A model generated the notes under the pieces. It was not told the origin of the DNA. It saw only the letters and a program-made list of their open reading frames with translations, and made no database searches. This document shows positions 13,201 to 23,485 of a stretch of DNA of 64,000 nucleotides, piece after piece (the stretch's first letter is position 1; each line of letters begins with the position of its first letter). The translations under genes were made by a program, and so were the position numbers. The stretch is from Acanthaster planci (Eukaryota; Echinodermata; Asteroidea; Valvatida; Acanthasteridae), in assembly GCF_001949145.1 (NCBI RefSeq), contig NW_019091404.1:2315173-2379172 (forward strand), in the 5' to 3' direction.

Positions 13201-16200
13201 CATACATGTACATGAACACGTACATGTACATGTGTACACCTAAAAGTAAGCAATTTGAATGCCCACAATTTCTAGGAAGTTTTTAGTATGATTTTTGCGC
13301 CTTGGCTGTAAAGAAACATGTATGAGACATTGCAGAGCCAACCGAGTGGAATGAAAATCTTGAATTATTCTCCAAGGTTTCCCATCATCTCTTTCTCTTT
13401 TTCCTCCTCCTCTACAGATCATTGTGGCAACGCACTTCCTCTTGACAGTATGGTGAGTGCATGGATTACTGGGTTCTTTTTTTTTTTCCCTCACTATTGT
13501 ACCCCAGGGAGCAAAGACTGCCTGGATCATTCCAGCCCTCAAAGAGGGCACTTGAGGCCAAACAAATCTGTCAAAATGAGAAATTTAGGATTGGCATGCA
13601 TCCCAACAATGTGCTGAATTTTCTGGGAGCGACACTTAACTAAAACCTCACGCCCACACGTACATGTGTGGTTTGACAGTTTATGCATTCATGAAGTTGA
13701 ACGTCATTAGGCAGACCACATTCATGTGAATGTAGATTGTGACAGAGTGAGGCATACACGCGTCATTCTGTGACAGTAAGGACTAAATTCATGTTGATGC
13801 GCATTTAGTTGGTTTAAGTTTTATTCGCACCCGCGTTCATCAACACGCACAGGTCTGCGTTGCGTGTGTGCACCTTAGTTCGAAATCCTTCCTTTTTTTG
13901 TCTGGTTTGTTCAGTTCTATCCTTGATGTTGATTACGTTTGAAGTTAGAGATTACATTTAATGCTACCTGAGTTCAACAAAGTCATTAGAGGAAGACATC
14001 ACAGTGGCCGGCTGTCACATGTGAAGTTTAATGTACAGAAACCAATTGTAGCATTACCGACACAAGTAGTATACTGTACTTTACATATCCAGTCACTGGG
14101 AGCGCCTCTCCTGGTTAGTTGTCAGTTTTGTATGCCCATTCGACAAAATTTCAGTTTCAAGTTGTGTTGTGAAATATCGGAACATGTACAGTGTACATTT
14201 GTAAAAGTAAAAGTGAAATGCTCTTTAAATGAAACGTGACCATTTTTGCATTGCTTAATTTAATTCTGTGATACATGTACTGTACCTTCTAGTTCCATGT
14301 CTGAAGGTTGTGAAATGTTGAAAGTCAAGGACCATGCCGTCTTGGTCAGTGTTCATTTACCGGAGTGTAGCGTTTGTGTTTACACATTGAACATTTTGGA
14401 AATGGAGCTATGCTCTTCATCATGTTTGAAGGAAAAGATCACACAAAATTGGTCCTAAATTGAAAAACAAACACGTTTTTTGTAAACTGTAAAAGAATTG
14501 CTTACAAATGCTAAGAAGGTGAAATGAAAAGTTCACACCACCTTTTTCATTCCTTGAAAGAAGAGACATTTGGTAAGAATGGAATAGGGGGGGGGATAAT
14601 CTGGCCGTCCACACTTGCATTATCTTGATTAAGACTGGCTGTCTCCATAACTCAAGAGAGGAGAGGTTTTGATTGCCATGTAAATGCGTCACTCGTCAAC
14701 TGGCAAACTCAGTCCTCCTAACATTGATCTCTTTGCCATTTGGAACGGACGCAAAGGAAGACAACAGACCCTGCTTCTTCCTTGTCTGTAGTCCCGCACC
14801 GGCCATGGAAAATAAAAATTTTGTTGATTCTAAGTGACCACCTACACATTTGATGGAGAATTTTATTTCATAAAAAAGTTTCCTACTTACAATTTTCGTA
14901 AGGATCTTCAGATTGATCCAGCTATTGTGATATTCATTTTGATTTTGCCAGTCATACGTACCTTCAACAGACCTCTCAACCCTCTTGATTTGGGCGGAAA
15001 ATTTCCACTTTTCACTTTGTTTCAGCAATTCCGATGTTGCCCCTAAAAATTCCTCCAAAATTTTGACACACCTATGCATTACCAGAAACTTACCGTGTAT
15101 CTTGTGCATGTACTGTAATACAACTTTTCCGACCCACCTCAACGGTCAATGCAGTGCAAGTTGCATGAGCCACATCCGTGGCAGCGCCCTCTTGACGCAT
15201 ACCAGCCACAAGATGGATGTGATACATGGATGTGATACCAAAATCGTTCATGGATGAAACAGCCCTCTATCAACAAACTACATTGTAGCTAAGATTGTAT
15301 GGGTCGCGTGGCACCCAGTTTCACTAGGAATGGCAGCTAAGAATGTTCAAATCCAAGATTAAGCATTGACTTCCAAATCGACCACGATCACATCAAGTGT
15401 GCAAGCACCACACAGTGCATTTTTCGCTGAATTTCGTGCTGAACTTTGCAGTGAATCAACACATTCAGGAGATGAAAACTTATTGTGGACCATTGCAGAT
15501 GATGTAAACTCTTGTGGAAATCAACAGTTTGTGGAATTGGTGAGAATGTGCGGTACTGTACATCATCACGGACACGGATTCAACCCCTTTACAATGCAGC
15601 ACTGAGTTTTATGTGCTCATGTTAATATGGAGAATATTCCGATTTTTCATGAAAAATTCCGAATTTTGGGGAGAGGGATTCCAAATTCTTGATGGCCAGT
15701 GTTGGGAGGTCTGCTTGAACATTATGTTTTAAAAATGTTTAATGACAGAAGTAGGCATGGTTATCAGAGAAAACCTGTCGGATAAGATGAAGTCAGTTGG
15801 ATAGTACATGTACATGTCTAGGTACTGGACATGTACATGTACATGACATGGAAGTATTGCTCAGCCATACCAAAATAGATCCTATGCACAAGAGAAATAC
15901 ATATAGATGTACTTATGTACTTGTCAAATGGGTTGCATATTTTTCTTTTTTGAAATGACTGGGAAAAAGGACTCCATTTGCATGTACAGTACATACATGC
16001 CTCCCCGCCTCGGGGGACAGAAGGGGGCCTGCTCAGTAATGATCCTTCCGCAGGTTCACCTACGGAGATGTATTCACTTTTTTAGTTCTTAGTACCGATA
16101 GGTTTAGGAGTTCTTTGGGGGCATACTCTGAAAAGTTTTGCTGTGACATTTTGTGAAACTACAGTAAGATCCCTGATGACATGGATGATGTACCATACAT

Positions 16201-19187
16201 GTACACAGGCAACTCATGCATGAGTCTGTTGGCACTCTATCAAACCTTCAGTAATTATGTGTGCATGTATTGTGCAGTGTACAGCATGTACATGTACATT
16301 GTAATATGCAGGTTCTATAAGCTCTGAGCCAAAATTTATGTCACATTGTTGATCTACCATGATCACTGATATTGAAGAGGAATTAATACTGAGAAAGGAT
16401 TTCTGCTTGGTAAAATGTAAATACATATCCCACCCCAAAAAAAAGTACACAGTTGTTTCTGCTCTTATAACAACTGAACGTTGGATCTGACAAACTCTTA
16501 CAAATTAGTGTATAGAATATTTAAGTCTGGATGCGTTGGAAGCATCATGGGAGGTGATTAAAGTTCATTTACATAGCTTGAACGCCGCCTCAAAATCCGG
16601 TGAGAGCGTAACCCTATTCCGACATCCATCCTGTGCTTTCGGACATCGCTGCATGTGTGATGTCATGCATTTTGAATGAAAAGAAAAACTGTGTCGGGCT
16701 GGAATGGTGAGTGTTTGTCCAACAACACTCTACTGACAAGTGGGTCAAACAATATAGGACGGGGAAAAAAAACCCTTTCACTCTTCCGTCAACAGATACC
16801 TGATCTGGGTTTTTGTTGGTTTGAAGTGAATCATATGAGTATGGCTTTTAAATCAACTCGTTGTTTGGGTTTTCTTTTTTGGATTCAAGCAAAGTTAAAT
16901 TTGTGTCAGGATTTTCAGAAAGAAACATCCGTCAATATTGCAAACCAGTACATGATGTACATGTCATGTATTCAGGCCACGATCCTTAAGGGAAATAGAC
17001 CTAAAAACATGCAGAAAGCCCCAAGTTGATGCAACTCTAGTTGATGAAAACACTTACATATACATACATTTACCAGGGATTTCAGGAAATGAAATGCCTT
17101 GACGTATGGGATTTCAAGAAAGTGAAGGACATCTGAGAAAGATGTTTGAGACCTTTTTTTCCATTTTTATTTAGCAGGGCAAAGTTTCTTGAAGATTAAA
17201 TATATGCTGTTCATTTTTCTTCTTGATTAGGGCGCAACTTGGGGTTTTCCTCCCAAGTGGATACGAGTACATGAACATCATCCTTATTCTGACTGGCCTG
17301 TGGGCCGTAGCAATGCCAGAGAGCAAAGATAGTATGCATATGGTAAGATTCTTGTCCATGTTGATCCAAGTCATGGGTGTGGCCAGGATATTTTTTGGGG
17401 GGAGGGAAGGAGAGAACCACTTTTTTTCCGGCGGGAAAATTTCCTTGGGGAACACCCCTCAGTAGGAACTGATAAACCTGGCCCCCTCCTATTAATTAAC
17501 AGTTTTTGAGGTTGTTTCAAGCTAATCAGTGATTTTCACCCCTTACACCTTTTCTTCCCATTTCTGTTGCTTTTTTCCTTTTGGATTTTTCAAATTACAC
17601 CGGGGGAAAGTGCCTTCTCATCCCTTGCCTGTAAAGCGATGCGCAAACACTCAATCCGTCCTTACCCTTCCCAAGATAGAAAAATCTTCTGAACTCTCTT
17701 ATGACCATACAGTGTCAATCATGAAATGGACGTTAAAAATGTCACTTAATGATAACACCGTCAGCTGTCTTGGATTCAACTCAGGTGCCATTTACAGCAG
17801 TACATCTATGTACGTAGTTGAGAGTGAATCCCAGCTTTCAGTTCTAGAGGATAACCAAATTCTTGTTGGATTTATCGATAGTTTTTCTTCCTTTCTTTCC
17901 AGTTCTTCATCTTCCACCTCATGAGCATTTTGACAGACATCATTTTCCTGGGCGTGTTCTTTGGACCATCTCAGGATAGCCTCTGTGAGTGCTATTCTGC
18001 TGTTTTCTGCTCGTCTGCTTAGTGTTCATTTTCCTCTGTGCTTACATTGGACAAGTTTGATCAAGGACCACTAGTTACCTTTTGGTTGGTTCATGACGTA
18101 CCTAGCACATGTGCAGTAAAGTTGAAGTGCGAACAAGTCAACCGTCATCAGGTCATTATGCCGAAGGGAGAAAAAGTGGCCGCAGGAAGGACAAAATAGC
18201 AGAAATAAAAGTGAAAATGGTCGTGCACTAGTAGCAAACTTGTACTGTTTTTCCAGCATTTTTCTTATCACTGGTCCTCTCTGCACTGTGCTATTCAAAC
18301 TGTTTATGGCAACCAACGACACGACCAACCTCGATAAGCTGGTCGCAAATAGTTGAGTAGATTAGTCCACCCATCGTCAACTAGTGTGCGTTCGATGAGA
18401 GTTAGTCCAACTATGGTTAATTATGGTCCTTGATCAAACATGTACCCTCACACTTCACCCACTTAAATCAAGTGGTTGGCAGTGACTACTCACTGATAGT
18501 TTCAAACGTATTCCATAATTGTTGCATACATTGTACTCCCCTTTACAGGCACATGTACATAACACACTCTGATTTCTTTTACTCCATTGTAACATTTTTG
18601 CTTATTTTGGTATCTCAACAGGTAGTGGAATTACAACAACTGCTTGCAGCAACTTCCGATTCAGTGCAGGGTATGGTAATACCGTACATGACCATGTGAC
18701 CAGATTTCTCACAATGAGGCTTGAGGCCATTTTGTCAGTAGCTTTTATTTTAATTTGCATTAGAAAGAGCAAACAAAGTTCATGTGTTTTTGATGCATTA
18801 CGCAGTGTGGCATCTTGAGGACAGAAGGAGAAAAAGCAAGCCATAGCATTTGGACATTTTGGCCTGGTTCCAGCCAAGTCTTAGATGAATTCCCCCAAAA
18901 GTTCCTTGCTGGTAGTGATGGCAAGATATCAGAATTTCTTTGATAATTGGGGCATTTTTTTCTCCCAAACATCCAGGATGGCCATCATTAACCTGATCAT
19001 CAAGCCACTTAGCGCCATCTTCCTCTTTATGGAGCTGCGGCGGAGGAGTGGAGCCTACACAGGCTTCCCGGGTCATCCCGGATCCAGTGGCTATGAGAAC
19101 ATCGACCAGCCCATTCCGACCAATCAGCAGGTGGAAGCTGCCCAGCCCCACCAATCAGCATTGGATAAACCCTACCTACCGCAGTGA
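4220..19187 (+). CDS. AGTRAP: AGTRAP-family membrane protein (type-1 angiotensin II receptor-associated protein homologue), six coding exons
   Basis: Coding exons: 4220-4282, 13418-13452, 17231-17342, 17903-17984, 18622-18670, 18977-19187. All junctions are GT/AG and phases add up (552 nt, 183 residues; human about 159). Matches to the family seen in sequence: FLLTVW in segment 1 (human WLLTTW), GLWAVA at 55-60 (human GVWAVA), a TD-II motif at 81-84, NFRF-AGMAI before the last segment (human GRFGVGMAI), and KPLS at 123-126 (identical). Four hydrophobic segments lie at about 18-33, 44-62, 71-92 and 110-132, followed by a basic RRR and a hydrophilic Gln/Pro-rich tail. In vertebrates the protein sits in ER, Golgi and plasma membrane and binds the tail of the AT1 receptor, promoting its internalisation. 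Whether an invertebrate has that partner is doubtful, so the role here is inferred only as endomembrane trafficking or receptor modulation. The start ATG is preceded by TTCACC and is the only one giving the conserved N-terminus. Confidence 0.9.
4283..13417 (+). other. AGTRAP: AGTRAP intron 1 (9.1 kb)
   Basis: Large first intron between phase-0 exons. Contents: a hAT-like element at 4612-5479, many (TACATG)n runs (6570-6600, 7230, 9480, 9870, 10390, 11350, 13010, 13190), and stretches that look unusually complex and repeat-free at about 7790-8260, 8790-8960, 10740-11060 and 12560-12800, which could be conserved regulatory elements. No exon fitting AGTRAP phase was found inside. Confidence 0.75.
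4612..5479. mobile_element. Non-autonomous hAT-like DNA transposon (868 bp)
   Basis: The element begins CAGGGTGACCAGA and ends with the reverse complement of CAGGGTGACCAGG: a terminal inverted repeat of about 13 bp with one mismatch. The right end carries the 'GGGAC-...-GGGACG' pattern seen at many hAT termini. No transposase is recognisable; the 187-codon minus frame over 4928-5491 has no domain I know and overlaps the terminus, so I treat it as chance. The expected 8-bp target duplication is not evident, so the element is either old or the ends are slightly misplaced. Confidence 0.5.
13418..13452 (+). CDS. AGTRAP: AGTRAP coding exon 2 (35 nt)
   Basis: Pyrimidine-rich tract, then CTACAG acceptor at 13417 and TATG|GTGAGT donor at 13453. 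It encodes IIVATHFLLTV plus two bases of the Trp codon (phase 2), completing membrane segment 1. Confidence 0.85.
13453..17230 (+). other. AGTRAP: AGTRAP intron 2 (3.8 kb) with an rDNA fragment
   Basis: Mostly unannotated AT-rich sequence with TACATG runs at 15800-15850, 16200 and 16285. A 148-codon minus-strand frame at 14696-15142 has no recognisable domain and no splice context. An 18S rRNA 3'-end/ITS1-like fragment lies at about 16000-16065 (separate entry). Confidence 0.7.
16000..16065 (-). rRNA. Fragment of nuclear rDNA: 3' end of 18S rRNA plus apparent start of ITS1
   Basis: On the minus strand 16065-16037 reads TCCGTAGGTGAACCTGCGG followed by AAGGATCATTA. This is the near-universal eukaryotic 18S 3' terminus. 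It continues into GC-rich sequence (ACTGAGCAGG, then CCCC runs, to about 16000) that resembles the beginning of an ITS1. Upstream 18S sequence (expected GGTTT before the match) is absent, so only about 29 bp of 18S remain. It is a nonfunctional dispersed fragment within AGTRAP intron 2. Confidence 0.7.
17231..17342 (+). CDS. AGTRAP: AGTRAP coding exon 3
   Basis: Acceptor TGATTAG at 17230; donor CATATG|GTAAGA at 17343. The exon completes Trp33 and encodes residues 34-70, with YEYMNIILILTGLWAVAM as membrane segment 2 and ESKDSMHM matching the vertebrate 'DSIDAISM' region. It ends in phase 0. Confidence 0.9.
17343..17902 (+). other. AGTRAP: AGTRAP intron 3
   Basis: A 560-bp intron. Its 5' part contains a G-rich stretch (17393-17460) and a 'CCCCTC' repeat-like segment. 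The 3' end is pyrimidine-rich and leads into CTTTCCAG. Confidence 0.75.
17903..17984 (+). CDS. AGTRAP: AGTRAP coding exon 4
   Basis: Acceptor TTTCCAG at 17902; donor CTCT|GTGAGT at 17985. Encodes residues 71-97 plus one base: FFIFHLMSILTDIIFLGVFF (membrane segment 3) then GPSQDSL. It leaves in phase 1, which fits only the exon at 18622. Confidence 0.88.
17985..18621 (+). other. AGTRAP: AGTRAP intron 4
   Basis: A 637-bp intron. No other feature recognised; the 3' end is T-rich and leads to CTCAACAG. Confidence 0.7.
18622..18670 (+). CDS. AGTRAP: AGTRAP coding exon 5 (49 nt)
   Basis: Acceptor TCTCAACAG at 18621; donor GCAGG|GTATGG at 18671. Joined to exon 4 it gives C-SGITTTACSNFRFSA and then G across the next junction. 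The NFRFSAG part aligns with vertebrate TGRFGVG, which supports this small exon; skipping it would put a TGA in frame at the exon 4-6 join. The two-cysteine loop CSGITTTACS has no vertebrate counterpart that I recall. Confidence 0.8.
18671..18976 (+). other. AGTRAP: AGTRAP intron 5
   Basis: A 306-bp intron with donor GTATGG and acceptor AACATCCAG. No further feature seen. Confidence 0.75.
18977..19187 (+). CDS. AGTRAP: AGTRAP coding exon 6 (C-terminus and stop)
   Basis: Acceptor ACATCCAG at 18976. One base completes Gly114, then MAIINLIIKPLSAIFLFMEL (segment 4, with the family KPLS), RRRSG, and a hydrophilic tail rich in Gly, Pro and Gln to TGA at 19185-19187. A 'GFPGHPGSSGYENID' stretch aligns loosely with the vertebrate 'GFLGSS...YQTID' tail. 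Confidence 0.92.
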
Positions 19188-20821
19188 AGACACGCCTCCC
19201 GGAGCAATAGCTATGTGAGAAAAAGATACCAATACTGCAGTACTCATGAATATGTACGTTGGGGGTCCTTGTCATTTATGAATATTCATAATATTATCTT
19301 ATTTGGGTTATGAATATTCATTGTACAGTTGCTGTGATGAATATTCTAATGAACTCCGCTTTTCATGTGTGAGTAGTGATTTGACAAACATGCGAGAGTC
19401 GTGGATCTCATTTGGATAATACTGTCTCGATCCAGTTCTATAAGATCCTTTCAAATGTTCTGTGCTTCTAAACTAAAAGGTGTCTCTCAAATGACATCAC
19501 TTCCTACAAATTGCCACGTGCATCCGCAAGTGGGGCTTCAAATTCATGACACGCAAGCGTTTTGGATCAACATTTGCACACTGCACGCACATGCACCTGA
19601 TGGCCTTCGGTACGTAGTTATAATATTCCTACGAAGCTGGCATCGTACATGTATGAGAGAGATCTACATGTATACCTAGAAAATGGCAAAATTCTGGAAG
19701 GGGAATTGAAATTAATTGCACAGAAATCATTCTTGTACTCAAGGGCCTTGTAGAACTGAGCGAAATGTTTGCAAGAGAAACGAGCAGCACTCATGAATAC
19801 ATCTGCTTGGATAAACGATCCTGATGAATATTAATTATCAGGAATTGGTTGGTTGGTTGCTGGGGGCCAGACGGTTGTGATGTAGGAATGTACATACATG
19901 TACACCGTACTGTTGTATTTTGCTTACGAAGATTTGTAGTAGAAAGTGGAAACTGTACGTAGCTTGAGAAGAGTTTTCCTGTCTAACATTCCATTTGTAT
20001 TCTCAAGCAATAAGAATGTCAGTGTATCAGATGGTCTTTCTTAGATAACGGGCTAGGTGTTTTGGTTTAGAACCAAGTTATGCTGTTCTTTTACCAGTGG
20101 GTCTTAGAGGAGACAGTTGGGTGGAAGTGGGTAAATGCTTGGAGCATAGGCGAGGATTTCATGTTGAGGTGGTGGCGGTTCTCTGGTTCCCCTTGCTAAA
20201 GTACTTGTGTGGTTTTGCTAGGATCTCATTGCACATGTAGGTTGCAAAACAGGTCCACAAGACCTGACTGGGACTTACACTCGTCCATGCAAGGTAAGCA
20301 ACTTTCTGAAAAACAGTTTAAGAGGTATTTTAGATTTGGGTTTATCTGTGGCAATGTAAAGAGGAGATGAGTTTCAAGGAAATCATGATCAGAAATTGAA
20401 GGAGCATTCTCAGTGTTTTCCAATTGTGAGCTACTCCCAACATCAAGGAATGCCCGTGTAAAGGAACGTTAATTGAGTCTGTTAAAACCGGCGCTCACTC
20501 ATATTTATTGCATACACAATACACTAGGTTTGTGGACATTCAGCGGAAAATTACCTGTCCTGGCCAGATGTGAAGAGGAAGCGGTATATGCCTGTAGCGT
20601 GTTCACTATCTAAGCAGGCGTGTGACTTCTTAAATCTGCTGGTTTTCCTGTTTTATACATGTACCTGCACTTCCCATGTGCTCCATTACAATTTGAAAAA
20701 ATTGTACAATTTTACTGCAGCTTGGAATGGCTTAGATTTCAAGTGTCCAAGTTGAAAAATGCTTAACATTTTCTTCAGTGACTCCCACACCCTGTTGAGT
20801 AAACAGGTGTGAATGTTGTCC
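19188..20821 (+). other. Probable AGTRAP 3' UTR and downstream flank
   Basis: No gene. Starting about 50 bp after the stop there is a cluster of ATGAATATTC-type motifs (about 19247, 19279, 19309, 19338, with related copies at about 19786 and 19822), some forming the palindrome TGAATATTCA. No AATAAA was noticed before about 21733, where one occurs inside a foldback element, so the UTR end is undefined. Confidence 0.4.
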
Positions 20822-20882
20822 ATTAACCCTAACCCTCCTCAATCCTTCACCTGTTGGAGGACTGAGGAGTGTTAGGGTTAAT
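20822..20882. repeat. Hairpin: 27-bp inverted repeat with 7-nt loop and telomere-like arms
   Basis: Left arm 20822-20848 and right arm 20856-20882 are complementary at 24 of 27 positions, one of the exceptions being a G:T pair, with a 7-nt loop. The left arm begins ATTAACCCTAACCCTCCTC, i.e. two tandem CCCTAA units; the right arm ends GTTAGGGTTAAT. It could fold as RNA if the AGTRAP transcript extends this far, or be a tiny foldback element. Confidence 0.8.
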
Positions 20883-21442
20883 GCATAGAGTTCTTGTGCA
20901 CTGTGTTTTTCCTGCAAGGGTTCAATGATCAAAGCACGGAGGCTCTACTCATGCCAAGGCCGTGCTTGAATAAGTTGGCCGTGGGCTTGCTGTAACGTAT
21001 TTCTGTGGGAAACTAGCTGAAGCTGCTAGCTTGTGGCTCGTGGCTTTCATAGGTGCACTTGTCATTTCTAGCCACAGCCATGACATCTGGCCACCATAGC
21101 CAAATCCACAGACTTGCCTCAGTGGGAGCTGCACTGTGCAAGATCTCACATTGCTGCACCTGATTTGAAAACCTGATTAGCTCCAGAGGAAACTATATGA
21201 AATCCAAGTTTGACACGCTTGTAAATGAGCTGTTATATCTGAACTGCAAGTAAGTAGAGGGGAAAAATGTATAAAATACTTTTATAATTGTAAAAAGTGC
21301 TAATTGATTAAAAGTCCTTATTGATGTCTTATGCTCTGCGGGTACATGTAATTGATATGTAGGTAAGTATCCACCTTAAGCAAAAGCACTCCCTCATCCG
21401 TTAAACAGAGCCAGGTTGGTCAGGAGTGTTCATTTTGTTGGC
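20883..21442. other. Intergenic sequence, nothing identified
   Basis: No exon, RNA gene or clear repeat recognised. An ATTAAA at about 21307 is the nearest polyadenylation-like hexamer that I noticed downstream of AGTRAP, with no other support. Confidence 0.4.
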
Positions 21443-21560
21443 AGCCATGTGTCTGTAACGCATGCATTTCATAGTTGTTTGTGAACTGGCAAAGTGCAGT
21501 TCCAACCAACAGAGCTAGGAAAATTGCTTCCTTTCTTGGTCCAGCTGGGGGCTCTTAAAG
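21443..21560. repeat. Dispersed repeat copy A (partner at 25135-25265)
   Basis: Contains GCATTTCATAGTTGTTTGTG, then AAGTGCAGTTCC, then CTAGGAAAATTGC and CTTTCTTGGTC in the same order and spacing as in the second copy at about 25150-25260. That copy has GCATTTCATAGTCGTTTGTG, AAGTGCAGTTCC, CTAGGAAAATTGC and CTCTCTTGGTC, plus a short insertion. Family unknown; likely a dispersed element. Confidence 0.65.
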
Positions 21561-21670
21561 AAGTTAGTTTGAATCAAACATGGAAGGACCGGTTGCCAGT
21601 ACATTGACTTTTCTGAGTAAAGCAGATCAGTTGCTTACGTTTCTGTCGAAGTTGACCTTGCAGTTCACAT

Positions 21671-21989
21671 GGGGCCAATTTCATAGAGCTGCTTAAGCAC
21701 AAAATTTGCTTAAGCACGAAAAAATCTTGCTTAATAAATCAGGTAACTAGCCAAAATTCTAGCCAAGACGCTGTCCGAAACATACCTTATACTGGTTTTA
21801 CAAGGTTTTCTTTTTGATCATTTGCCTATTGCTTTCCACTGGTAAACAGGTGTTTTGGGATCGTACTTAGCTGTCTTTTGGTTAGCACGACAATCAGATT
21901 GAGTTTGAGCTGATAACCTTTATTTTTAAGCAAGATTTTTTCACGCTTGAGCAAATTTTGTGCTTAAGCAGCTCTATGAAATTTGCCCC
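21671..21989. mobile_element. Foldback/MITE element with about 65-bp terminal inverted repeats
   Basis: Left end GGGGCCAATTTCATAGAGCT; right end is the reverse complement of GGGGCAAATTTCATAGAGCT. The arms match over about 65 bp, including GCTTAAGCACAAAATTTGCT and AAAAAATCTTGCTTA. The interior has no coding potential. Related ends occur at 28895-28972 and 47288-47553. Target-site duplication not evident. Confidence 0.8.
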
Positions 21990-23373
21990 TGGTAGTCTGC
22001 TAGAGTTTCATACACGTATATGTAGCTGTGTATGTATGCTAAAGGTTTGGAACCAGTATCGTTATGGATATGCATGTAGGTAATTTGCATATATATGCAT
22101 GAACTTGCAGCCAATGGGAAAAAAAACCCAGACATATATAGGCTTCCTGCCCGCTTAGAGATTGTAAATCTTAGCAAAAGTGACCATCTCAGATGTGTGA
22201 ATGACTAGTTGTTAAGTGTGCTTTGGGGCAAGCTGTAATCATGTACTCTGTACATTTGAAGAACTTCTATCCATGTATTATTGGCATTCAGAGTTGAAGA
22301 ATGAAACGTATCCCATGTGATGGTTGGAGATTGTGTAAATGGATGTTCTTATGATAGATTATAACAGAATCATGATATTTTCAATAGAACCTGGACAGTC
22401 TGGGAACTAGTTGTCACCTGGGTACCCTTTGTAAGTATTTGCATGTGTCTGCCAATGTAGAATGTAACTCCATACTCGGCAGGAAAAAAAAATGAAGACA
22501 TTGAAACAGATGCTGGAAAAGGGGTCTAACACTTGACATGCTTGAAAAAGACAAATGTATCTAACATTAATTTAACTCTCAAGAACTATTTCACGAGTGC
22601 TCCAGGGTGGGGAAGGGTAGCCTTGATTGAGTAATGGACAGTGTCAACAAATTGGTTGTATCATTTTCATTTGCATGCGTACAACATGAGATTTTCAATT
22701 TGAAATATTCTTTACATATTTTCCTGCAATATGTTTGGCTGTTCATACTCGTCTGAGACAAGGATTTTGTCTGAGAAGACTGTAGACCAACAGGTATTTT
22801 CGTGCATTTATATTATTACATCAGTTTATGTTAAATGTACATTTTTGAACTGTGAAATATAAGTGTATTCTGTATAAAGTAGGATTTTTGTCATTTTGTT
22901 GTGTTTATTTCACGAACATTCAGCCTGCCGAAGCAAGTTGGTTGATGCAGGTGTGGCAAGATTGTGCTGATCCAAGGGATGACCTTTGTCACATACCAAC
23001 TTCCTTTTTATCAGATGGTCCCACGGAAAAAGGATTTAAAATTGTAATGAATATTACATCATTTTTATGAATTCCTACAGATAAACTTTTAAGACGTGGT
23101 TCTAAAAAAAAAGTGACCAAAACAGGCTGTGAATTTGTCCCCTCTTGAGCACTGAACTGATGTAATCAGTCCTGTGTGGACAGAAGCTTGTGCTAGCGTG
23201 ACTACTGACACATCAGTGTCACCAGGGTTTTTTTTAGGAGGGGAGCCAGCAAAGCACTCATCAGCAGTGAACTGATAAACCGCTGACAGATGAAGGGGCC
23301 CAATTTAATTTTCTCCCCCTTGCGCATTTGTGAATTTTATTCCGTTATCTCTTTTTCAGTTCTTTCACCTCTT

Positions 23374-23408
23374 CCCCCCCCCCATATTTTTCGGGGGGGG
23401 GGGGAGGG
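23374..23408. repeat. C10-loop-G12 homopolymer hairpin
   Basis: Ten C at 23374-23383, an 8-9 nt AT-rich loop, then twelve G at 23393-23404. The runs can pair or form a G-quadruplex-like structure. CCCCCC-ATATTTTT-GGGG patterns near 3690 and 17390 suggest that this is part of a dispersed element. Confidence 0.6.
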
Positions 23409-23430
23409 GCAAGCACCCTTCCAGCCCCGT

Positions 23431-23485
23431 GGTGCCCATGTGGTATTCCAGAAGGTGTAGGTTCAAACTCCACTTTGTCACCATT
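23431..23485 (+). repeat. tRNA-like SINE fragment (weak)
   Basis: GGTGCCCATGTGGT resembles a Pol III A box, followed about 25 bp later by GGTTCAAACTCC, close to the B box GGTTCGANTCC. No acceptor stem and no recognisable tail, so at most a degraded SINE. Confidence 0.3.

Noticed and set aside
14696-15142. 148-codon minus-strand frame in AGTRAP intron 2
   Set aside because: No domain recognised, no promoter or splice sites that would join it to anything; consistent with chance in AT-rich DNA.
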